Shown: positions 6,985-13,125 of the stretch, piece by piece
Layout: the number at the start of each line of letters is the position of its first letter
Numbering within the stretch: position 1 is the first letter of the stretch
Assembly: GCA_023129805.1 (NCBI GenBank)
Contig: JAGMBK010000041.1
Span: forward strand, 1 to 13,125
Direction of reading: 5' to 3'
Length of the DNA: 13,125 nt
Source: Candidatus Zixiibacteriota bacterium
GTDB taxonomy: Bacteria; Zixibacteria; MSB-5A5; SM1-73
Notes under the pieces: generated by a model
Database searches by the model: none
The model's input: only the letters and a program-made list of their open reading frames with translations
Told to the model about the DNA's origin: nothing
Position numbers and translations under genes: made by a program

Positions 6985-7016
6985 ATTCGTTATTCGTCAT
7001 TATTCATTCGTCATTA
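6985..7016. repeat. AT-rich direct repeats at the helicase 3' end
   Basis: ATTCGTCATTA occurs at 6992-7002 and 7006-7016, a 14-base period, preceded by a partial copy ATTCGT at 6985-6990. The cluster abuts the helicase stop codon. Short AT-rich repeats of this kind recur in intergenic DNA of many bacteria. No spacer structure suggests CRISPR. Confidence 0.6.
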
Positions 7017-7017
7017 A

Positions 7018-9282
7018 TTAGCTTAAGATCCAGTCTATCAATCTCAACGCTCCCACCTTTCCCCTCTCCCCCACCTCCATCTTCGGTCCCACACAGGAGG
7101 GACAGCCATCTGCGCATCCGCAGGACTGAATCATCTCACCACAAGCTTTCCATATATCTTTAGACAGGTGAAATAATTTCTGGGAGAATCCGACTCCTCC
7201 CGGGTGGTTGTCATAAACGTAGACGGTGGGGCGGTCCGTAAAAGGCGACTTCACCTGGGGGAAGGCTCTTATGTCCTTCGGATCACACATCACCCACAAT
7301 GGCACCACGTTGCGTAATAGGTTGACTAAAGCTTTAAGACTTCCTCCCAGATCTTCGGTGGACAGACCCAATTTGAAAGCAATATCGTCGGGGAACTCAA
7401 ACCAGAAGGCGGTGGTATGCATCTCCTGCTCCGGCAAGTTTATTTTTCCAAAGCCCACATTTTCATGCGTGCGGAACTTGATCTTTTTATACATGGTGGC
7501 TAAGGTGGTGACCGAAACCTCACCATATGCCCGATTTCCCGCCGGCTCTTTTGTCTTCTGGGTCACTTCTAACACTTTAAGGTCGGTCTTGGTGATGGCA
7601 TCGGTATAATAGTCCACCTCCACCTCTTTGGCATAAGCCTTCTTCCCCTCCCAGTCCAACTCCTCTATCTGATATTGATTTGCGCCATGTAGGTAAATGG
7701 CATCTTTGTGCAGAAAGATGGGAGCACTGAAATAATCCATCTCCCCTATGACTTTGTTTCTGTCGGTGGAGTCGAGAATAACAAAGTTTTCGGGTGTGGC
7801 ACTTCGCAAGCTCACCTGCTCGGCGGGATAAACTTCAGCCATCCAGTGCCATTTCCCATCCACGTGATGAAGAATTCTTTCCTTCTCCAGATGGGCTAAA
7901 ATTTTTTCTGTTGCCTCCGCCCCGAAGTTTTCTCCGTCGGTGAAAGGAAGCTCAAAGGCGGCGCATTTGAGATGGCTCACCAGGATTATTAAATTGTTCG
8001 GATCAACGATACCGGATTCAGGTGACTGGCTGAAGAAATAATCCGGGTGATGGATGATGAATTGATCTAAAGGAGAGCTGTTGGCTACTAAAATCGCCAC
8101 CGACACATCTGTCCTTCTACCCGCCCTTCCCGCCTGCTGCCAGGTGGAGGCGATATTTCCGGCATAGCCCGCCATCACACTTACGTCCAGCTGTCCGATA
8201 TCGATTCCTAACTCTAGGGCATTGGTGGAGACCACTCCTCGGATCTTCCCTTCCCTCAGCCCCTTTTCGATCTCCCTTCTCTGAAGCGGCAGATAACCAC
8301 CCCGGTAGCCTCTCAGGCAGTCCGCAGGCTTTTTGGCTTTCCTCATCTCCTTCCTCAGATAGGTCAAAAGAATCTCCACTCGGAGCCTGGATCGGGCAAA
8401 GACAATGGTTTGGATATCGTTTGACAAAAACCTTTCCGCCAATCTCCGGGCTTCATTGATGTAGGACTTTCTTATCCCTAATTCTTTATTTATCACCGGG
8501 GGAATATATAAGATGAAGTGTTTCTCCCCGGTGGGGGCACCGTTGTTGTCCACCAACACAACTTCCTCCTCGATGATCTTGCGGGTTAACTCCAATGGGT
8601 TGGCTATGGTGGCAGAACAGCAAACAAATTGTGGATCCGATCCATAGAATCTGCATATCCTCTTAAGTCTTCTGATTACATTGGCTAAATGGCTTCCGAA
8701 CACCCCTCGATAATGATGTATCTCATCGATCACCACAAACTTTAAATTCTCGAAAAGCTTGATCCATCTGGTATGATGGGGCAGGATTCCGGTATGAAGC
8801 ATGTCTGGATTGGTCACCACAATGTGTCCTGCCGTGCGAATGGCGGCTCTGGCAGAACGAGGGGTATCTCCATCAAATGTATAAGTCTTTATATCAGTAG
8901 ACAGATCGGTAACCAGTTGGTGGATCTCCGCCACTTGATCTTGGGATAAAGCTTTGGTGGGAAAAAGATATAACGCCCGGGCCTCAGGTTTCTCCAGGAT
9001 GGTGTTCACCACCGGAAGATTATAGCATAGAGTTTTGCCGGACGCGGTGGGAGTTACTATCACCACATTTTTGCCGGAGAGGATATTTTCAATCGCAGTT
9101 GCCTGATGAGAGTAAAGCTTCTCAATCCCCCTTTTTTGTAAGACTGATTTGAGCCGGGGATTTATGCTTTCGGGAAACTCAGAATAGATCGCTTCTCTCG
9201 GAGGGATAACCTCCCAGTGCGAGATGCAACTTTGAAAGTATCTGTCTTGTTTGAGCTCGTCTAAGATTTGCAGAAGATTCAT
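7018..9282 (-). CDS. DEAH-box helicase, MrfA/YprA (DUF1998) family
   Basis: A 754-residue superfamily 2 DNA helicase. Two RecA domains carry Walker A TPTASGKT (77-84), DEIH (186-189), SAT (223-225), STNALELGIDIG (motif V, about 352-363) and QQAGRAGRR (motif VI, 382-390). The C-terminal DUF1998-type domain ends in a cysteine cluster at 714, 721, 723, 727 and 730, expected to bind a metal as in MrfA. The founder, B. subtilis MrfA, works with the nuclease MrfB in repair of mitomycin C adducts; yeast Hrq1 is a relative. No MrfB-like gene is visible here. I start at the ATG at 9282 (MNLLQILDELKQ, a typical family N-terminus). A longer TTG start at 9330 would lie upstream of the predicted transcription start and inside the promoter. 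Repair function is inferred from the family. Confidence 0.93.
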   Translation of the reverse strand: MNLLQILDELKQDRYFQSCISHWEVIPPREAIYSEFPESINPRLKSVLQKRGIEKLYSHQATAIENILSGKNVVIVTPTASGKTLCYNLPVVNTILEKPEARALYLFPTKALSQDQVAEIHQLVTDLSTDIKTYTFDGDTPRSARAAIRTAGHIVVTNPDMLHTGILPHHTRWIKLFENLKFVVIDEIHHYRGVFGSHLANVIRRLKRICRFYGSDPQFVCCSATIANPLELTRKIIEEEVVLVDNNGAPTGEKHFILYIPPVINKELGIRKSYINEARRLAERFLSNDIQTIVFARSRLRVEILLTYLRKEMRKAKKPADCLRGYRGGYLPLQRREIEKGLREGKIRGVVSTNALELGIDIGQLDVSVMAGYAGNIASTWQQAGRAGRRTDVSVAILVANSSPLDQFIIHHPDYFFSQSPESGIVDPNNLIILVSHLKCAAFELPFTDGENFGAEATEKILAHLEKERILHHVDGKWHWMAEVYPAEQVSLRSATPENFVILDSTDRNKVIGEMDYFSAPIFLHKDAIYLHGANQYQIEELDWEGKKAYAKEVEVDYYTDAITKTDLKVLEVTQKTKEPAGNRAYGEVSVTTLATMYKKIKFRTHENVGFGKINLPEQEMHTTAFWFEFPDDIAFKLGLSTEDLGGSLKALVNLLRNVVPLWVMCDPKDIRAFPQVKSPFTDRPTVYVYDNHPGGVGFSQKLFHLSKDIWKACGEMIQSCGCADGCPSCVGPKMEVGERGKVGALRLIDWILS

Positions 9283-9316
9283 AAAAATCCCATACTCTTT
9301 TGATTCCTTTGGTGTA

Positions 9317-9344
9317 ATTATGATTTCCAATCACGATTTGTCAA
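9317..9344 (-). promoter_or_regulatory. Strong sigma70-type promoter for the helicase
   Basis: Read on the minus strand: a perfect TTGACA (9339-9344), a 16-base spacer, then CATAAT (9317-9322), five of six to consensus. The transcript would start near 9310, giving a leader of about 28 bases to the ATG at 9282. This rules against the upstream TTG as the main start. Confidence 0.75.
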
Positions 9345-9444
9345 GAAAAAATCCAACCAAAACAAAGAATATCAAATTCCTGCTATCATTGGATAGAAAG
9401 CTTAGAATAGCACGTGAATCGTCTAAAATTTCGCTGAATAGTCC

Positions 9445-9473
9445 TTGACAGAAGTTGCCTTTGGGCTTAAATT
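9445..9473 (+). promoter_or_regulatory. Possible promoter toward the secreted-protein gene
   Basis: TTGACA (9445-9450), a 17-base spacer and TAAATT (9468-9473). The -35 is perfect and the -10 matches four of six. The leader to the ATG at 9728 would be about 250 bases and would cross the FG-GAP remnants. Its -10 overlaps sequence that itself may be decayed repeat, so the match could be fortuitous. Confidence 0.35.
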
Positions 9474-9700
9474 AAGAATGGATAATCCTGATGCAGGTTT
9501 TGAATACGGCCCTGTTTGGCTTTGTGAGAAGGCACAACAGAATAATTCATCATTCTTACGAGCATAATGGAAGGATGGGGATTTACGGTTCTCCTTTTTG
9601 TGCGCATTTAGATGGATAAGGCGATTGAAACTTAAACGTGGCAACTTGACCAGCGCCTCGGTCTTAAGAAAAACGGGATAGTATTTTGACTTTAGGCTCA
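9459..9700 (+). pseudogene. Decayed FG-GAP repeat units upstream of the intact gene
   Basis: Translating 9590-9646 in the frame of the downstream gene gives SPFCAHLDG, stop, GD, stop, NLNVAT. This matches the intact unit SLFCADLDGDGDIDLAVAN position by position, with stops at 9617 and 9626. Further on, 9653-9695 aligns with the stretch coding SANVSILKNNGDGTF, with a small deletion: TCTTAAGAAAAACGGGAT faces CTTGAAAAACAACGGGGAT. A second, older unit is visible at about 9505-9590 in another frame as NNSSFLRA, stop, WKDGD, against NNVSILKNNGDG. The sequence from 9459 may hold its start. I read this as one to two dead FG-GAP units left by a tandem paralogue or by repeat recombination. The alignment was made by eye. 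Confidence 0.65.
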
Positions 9701-9727
9701 TGACTTCTTTTCTGGAGGTATTAGGGG

Positions 9728-12700
9728 ATGAAAAAACTCTTAATGTCTGTTCTCTTTGTTTTCTGTGCTATGTCGGCTTTTGCTCAAACAACCCAGACAA
9801 ACCCCGATTCCATCCCTTTTGCCCCTGCAGTCAACTATGGGGCAGGATACCATCCTTTTTCTCTTTTCTGTGCGGATTTAGATGCAGACACTGATCTAGA
9901 CTTAGCTGTGGCGGATGCCAATAGCTACTTCGTTTTCATCTTGAAAAATAATGGGGATGGTACCTTTCAGGCTGCTGACAGGTATCATTCAGGAGACTAT
10001 CCTTATTCTCTTTTTTGTGCGGATTTGGATGGGGATGGAGATATAGACTTGGCTGTGGCAAATCATTTGTGGAACAACATTTCCATCTTGAAGAACAATG
10101 GGAATGGAAATTTTCAGGGTGGGGGCAGTTATGGGGTAGGAAGCCGGCCTACATCTGTTTTCTGTGCGGATGTAGATGGGGATACAGATTTAGACTTGGT
10201 TGTGGCAAACTCTTCTAGCAACAATGTTTCGATCTTGAAAAACAATGGGGATGGGAGCTTTCAGAGTGCGGTCGACTATGCTGCAGGAGGATCTTCCATT
10301 TTCTGTGCTGATCTGGATGGGGATATGGATTTGGATATTGTAACGTCAGGAATCTATATCTTGAAGAACAATGGGGACGGAACCTTTCAAGATGCGGTCG
10401 AGTATCCTGGAGGAGGATCTTCCGTTTTCTGTGCTGATCTGGATGAGGATGGTGACCTGGATTTAGCTGTGGCAAGTGGTTCATCGGTTTACATCTTGAA
10501 AAACAACGGGGATGGCACCTTTGCCAATGCGGTCAACTATGGAGCCGCAGAAGGCCCTCGCTCCATTTTCTGCGCAGATTTAGATGGGGATGTTCATCCG
10601 GACTTAGCCGTGGCGAATGAGTGGAGCGCCAATGTTTCCATCTTGAAAAACAACGGGGATGGCACCTTTCAGGATGCTGTTAACTACGGCGCAGGAGACT
10701 TTCCTTTTTGTCTTTTCTGTGGGGATTTAGATGGGGATGGAGACCTGGACTTAGCTGTGGCAAATATGTCGAGCCACAATGTTTCCATCCTGAAAAATCT
10801 AACCCAGGCTCCTGCTAATCAGCCCCCCTGGCCTTTTTCGCTTATTTCTCCCGAAAACGGCGATACGATTTGTGACTCCACGACTTTTCAGTGGCATATT
10901 CCTTACGATCCTAATTTTGGAGACCAGATGAGATATGATTTTTATGTCAGCACTTCTCCTGGCTTCGAGCCTCAATTTACGACCATCGACAGCAATTTAG
11001 CGGTCAGCAAGTTCACCACCTTAATCTACAGTGGAACCTATTACTGGAAAGTGAAAGCCAAGGACAATTGGGGAGCCGCAACCTGGTCAATACAGACGTG
11101 GAGTTTTGTTGCACAGGAGGGACTCGTGGCCGACTTCTCTGCCGAGCCTGAATCAGGCTTTGTCCCTTTACATGTGCAGTGCACAGACTTATCAGAGGGC
11201 AATCCTACATCTTGGTTGTGGGACTTTGGGGATGACACCTCGGACACTTTGCCAAATCCAACCCACACTTATTACGACACAGGGTATTTCGATATAAAAC
11301 TGGTCGTCTCAAACTCTTATGACACGGATTCTTTAATCAGGGAAGATTATATTCACGTGTTGCCCCCTATTCCGGTTTTGTCCTGGGCAGACCAACCTGG
11401 CTATCTAACAGATGGCGTTTCTCCGGACACTGGTCTGGAAGGCACCATTTTCACATTTAGAGTCGTTTACTCAGATGCGTACAACCTGCCTCCACAATCT
11501 GGCTACCCCAAAGTAAATATCGACTTGAACGGAGACGGAGATTTTGAGGATGAGAACGAAGGCTCTTTCACCATGGGCGTGGTGGATGTTGATACCAACT
11601 ATGTTGATGGGAGAGAGTATCTGTATAACGCGACCTTGCCAGTAAGTTCAAATTGTCAGTATTCCTTTTCTGCTAAAAACAGTTACGGATTGGACGCAGT
11701 CGGTGAGCCGACCGATTTAAAGGAAGGCCCGGTCATTTTAGATCCCGCTGGTGAGCTTGACCTTTACATCCATGCTTCCGACATAACCTTTTCAAACCAG
11801 AACCCAGACGAAGGAGAAACATTCACCGTGTACGCCACCGTTCACAACAATTCAGATTCAAATCTGACCAATGTTTCAGTCACGTATTATCACAGTGGGG
11901 AGCTGCTGGATCAGGTTCTCCTTTCAAGTATTCCATCCCACGGTTCAGCTACCGCATCTACTGAACTCTCTTTTGATACCAAGGGTTTCTACCCCATCAG
12001 GGTGGTGGTGGATGAGGAGAACTCTTTTCAGGAATGGAACGAATTGAACAACTTCGCCATGAGACCAGTGATCGTGGGTGACTATGTATTCCCTGGCGGA
12101 ATCGTGGTCCAAGCACAGCTGAATTCCCCGGTTTATCCTCATTCCTGGATAACTGTAACCGGAAATGCTCATTACACCCCCGAACACTTCGGCGCTGTAA
12201 GTGGTGCTTCTGTTACAATCACTATTCAGGAGACCGGAGCTGAATACACAACCCACACTAACGATCCTGGGAATTTCTCGATGGGATTCTACGGACCGAG
12301 CGAGGTGGGTAGCTATTCGGTGATAGTAGAAGTCACAGACTATACCCTGACCGACTCTACCATCCTGAATCTGGATGTCCTGCCTCCTCAGTCTGGAGTT
12401 GATCTCACCATAAGAATCAGCCTGCCGCAGACAGACTGCCTCTTGGAGAATCAGGAATACACGGTCGAGGCGACGATATTCAATCTGGGTGATCAGGACG
12501 CTCAAGATTTCTGGACATGTATTTACAAGGATGGTTCACTTCATCATAGCTATTGGGTTGATCAGCTCCCTGCGGGTGGATCGCTTCAGATTGATACAAC
12601 GATCTCCTTCTCCTCAATAGGCTGGCATACGGTCACTGGCATTGTTGATGTTGGAGATTCAGTAAGCGAATACAACGAAGGCAATAACATCAGTTCAGTG

Positions 12701-13125
12701 AACGTGCATGTCGCCTGCGACGCTCCTGACATCACTATCACTAATGTAGTTTTCTCAGACCACACGCCCAAAGGGGGACAACCAATTGATATCACTGCCT
12801 GGGTGGTGAACTTGGGAGCTGTTGCAGTCAGCGAAACCTTTGGAGTGGAGTTTTCAGATAACGGAATTCCCTTTGATACACAATATGTCACTTCTCTGGC
12901 ACCGTGTGGCACGCAAACCGCCTATGTTGTCAGTGGCAACTTTGTCTATTCTGACACCATGTCGCATTCCTTCAGCATATTCGCCGATTTTGAGAATGTC
13001 ATAGCCGAGTGCAATGAGGAAAACAACATTTACTGGGCTGCGTTCAGTGTGTTTCCGGATCTCTGGCCCAGAAACCTTCAATTCTCCACCGACTCCACAG
13101 ACTGTTTCACCTGGGGAGACAGCCT
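9728..13125 (+). CDS. Large secreted FG-GAP / PKD / CARDB protein, 3' end outside window
   Basis: An open frame of 1132 codons without a stop, continuing past the window. The ATG at 9728 follows GGAGG at nine bases. MKKLLMSVLFVFCAMSAFA is a clear signal peptide, cleaved before Gln20. Residues 36-357 hold seven FG-GAP (VCBS) units with calcium-loop motifs such as DLDGDGDLD, expected to form a beta-propeller. Residues 366-461 are Ig/fibronectin-like, with TYYWKVKAKDNWG. Residues 468-545 form a PKD domain with WLWDFGDD at 496-503. Residues 546-675 form a further beta module with DLNGDGDFED. CARDB-like domains lie at about 676-788, 889-996 and 1000-1107, each ending with an NEENN-type Asn-rich turn (WNELNN, YNEGNN, CNEENN). 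A transthyretin-like segment lies between the first two, and another module starts near 1110. It is likely a surface or extracellular adhesin-type protein; a C-terminal sorting domain beyond the window is plausible. No catalytic domain is seen. Confidence 0.92.
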   Translation, partial: MKKLLMSVLFVFCAMSAFAQTTQTNPDSIPFAPAVNYGAGYHPFSLFCADLDADTDLDLAVADANSYFVFILKNNGDGTFQAADRYHSGDYPYSLFCADLDGDGDIDLAVANHLWNNISILKNNGNGNFQGGGSYGVGSRPTSVFCADVDGDTDLDLVVANSSSNNVSILKNNGDGSFQSAVDYAAGGSSIFCADLDGDMDLDIVTSGIYILKNNGDGTFQDAVEYPGGGSSVFCADLDEDGDLDLAVASGSSVYILKNNGDGTFANAVNYGAAEGPRSIFCADLDGDVHPDLAVANEWSANVSILKNNGDGTFQDAVNYGAGDFPFCLFCGDLDGDGDLDLAVANMSSHNVSILKNLTQAPANQPPWPFSLISPENGDTICDSTTFQWHIPYDPNFGDQMRYDFYVSTSPGFEPQFTTIDSNLAVSKFTTLIYSGTYYWKVKAKDNWGAATWSIQTWSFVAQEGLVADFSAEPESGFVPLHVQCTDLSEGNPTSWLWDFGDDTSDTLPNPTHTYYDTGYFDIKLVVSNSYDTDSLIREDYIHVLPPIPVLSWADQPGYLTDGVSPDTGLEGTIFTFRVVYSDAYNLPPQSGYPKVNIDLNGDGDFEDENEGSFTMGVVDVDTNYVDGREYLYNATLPVSSNCQYSFSAKNSYGLDAVGEPTDLKEGPVILDPAGELDLYIHASDITFSNQNPDEGETFTVYATVHNNSDSNLTNVSVTYYHSGELLDQVLLSSIPSHGSATASTELSFDTKGFYPIRVVVDEENSFQEWNELNNFAMRPVIVGDYVFPGGIVVQAQLNSPVYPHSWITVTGNAHYTPEHFGAVSGASVTITIQETGAEYTTHTNDPGNFSMGFYGPSEVGSYSVIVEVTDYTLTDSTILNLDVLPPQSGVDLTIRISLPQTDCLLENQEYTVEATIFNLGDQDAQDFWTCIYKDGSLHHSYWVDQLPAGGSLQIDTTISFSSIGWHTVTGIVDVGDSVSEYNEGNNISSVNVHVACDAPDITITNVVFSDHTPKGGQPIDITAWVVNLGAVAVSETFGVEFSDNGIPFDTQYVTSLAPCGTQTAYVVSGNFVYSDTMSHSFSIFADFENVIAECNEENNIYWAAFSVFPDLWPRNLQFSTDSTDCFTWGDS
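9866..10805 (+). repeat. Seven tandem FG-GAP coding repeats
   Basis: The codons for Phe-Cys-(Ala/Gly)-Asp recur at 9866, 10013, 10160, 10301, 10427, 10568 and 10715. Spacings are 147, 147, 141, 126, 141 and 147 bases, all multiples of three. The units stay close at nucleotide level, especially the stretches coding for SILKNNGDGTF and DLDGDGDLDLAVAN. This suggests recent duplication or gene conversion. Units four and five are shortened. Unit six has the calcium loop altered to DLDGDVHPD. The related decayed units lie upstream at 9459-9700. Confidence 0.88.

Noticed and set aside
9283..9330. Longer helicase reading frame starting at the TTG at 9330
   Set aside because: The TTG lies between the -35 and -10 boxes of a strong promoter, and the family N-terminus matches the ATG at 9282.
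9423..9701. A 92-codon minus-strand open frame upstream of the large secreted gene
   Set aside because: It has no ribosome site and lies opposite the FG-GAP remnants, whose plus-strand reading explains the sequence better.
10215..10484. A minus-strand open frame rich in His and Pro inside the FG-GAP array
   Set aside because: It is the antisense shadow of the Asp/Gly-rich tandem repeats; its internal repetition follows from theirs.
9866..10805. Regularly spaced repeats as a CRISPR array
   Set aside because: Spacings are multiples of three, the intervals between the most conserved motifs are themselves similar from unit to unit, and the reading frame gives FG-GAP units.
11945..12505. A 186-codon minus-strand open frame inside the large plus-strand gene
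   Set aside because: The plus strand is open throughout with clear CARDB domains; the antisense frame has no recognisable fold or ribosome site.

Overview
The window looks like a chromosomal contig of an uncultured bacterium from the FCB group or a neighbouring candidate phylum (Zixibacteria, KSB1 or WOR-3 like). The clues are a small exported protein ending in an NYPNPFNP-type sorting/FlgD-like domain, a very large secreted protein built of FG-GAP, PKD and CARDB modules, moderate GC, and canonical AGGAGG ribosome sites and sigma70-like promoters. The taxonomic placement is inference; there is no rRNA or other marker here. I saw no tRNA, rRNA, CRISPR array, transposase or integrase.

Layout. 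Positions 1-9282 carry six genes, all on the minus strand. From low to high coordinate they are: a short exported protein with a C-terminal sorting domain (140-715); leucyl aminopeptidase PepA (1012-2517); a membrane-anchored triple-GAF protein with a broken histidine-kinase core (3035-5203); a receiver-Fis regulator with a degenerate receiver (5571-6269); a GYD-domain protein (6573-6863); and an MrfA/YprA-like DEAH helicase with a C-terminal cysteine cluster (7018-9282). A divergent intergenic region follows. From 9728 to the end of the window the plus strand carries one open frame of 1132 codons, without a stop, for a secreted multidomain protein that continues past the window.

How the genes relate. 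The clearest functional pair is the GAF protein and the Fis regulator, neighbours on the same strand. The sensor has Tyr where the phosphoacceptor His belongs and ends without an ATPase domain. The regulator keeps its phosphorylatable-position Asp but has lost the acidic pair and the invariant Lys. Together they look like a two-component system that has moved away from phosphotransfer. The helicase has its own strong promoter, and the GYD gene behind it ends at a clear intrinsic terminator, so these two may be cotranscribed. PepA has its own promoter and is probably monocistronic.

The region just upstream of the large secreted gene is not ordinary intergenic DNA. It holds frame-broken remnants of the same FG-GAP repeat that is intact seven times inside the gene, a sign of repeat turnover or of a decayed tandem paralogue. 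Several perfect hairpins without T-tracts lie in the gaps around positions 1-140 and 890-990 and look like intergenic palindromic elements rather than terminators.
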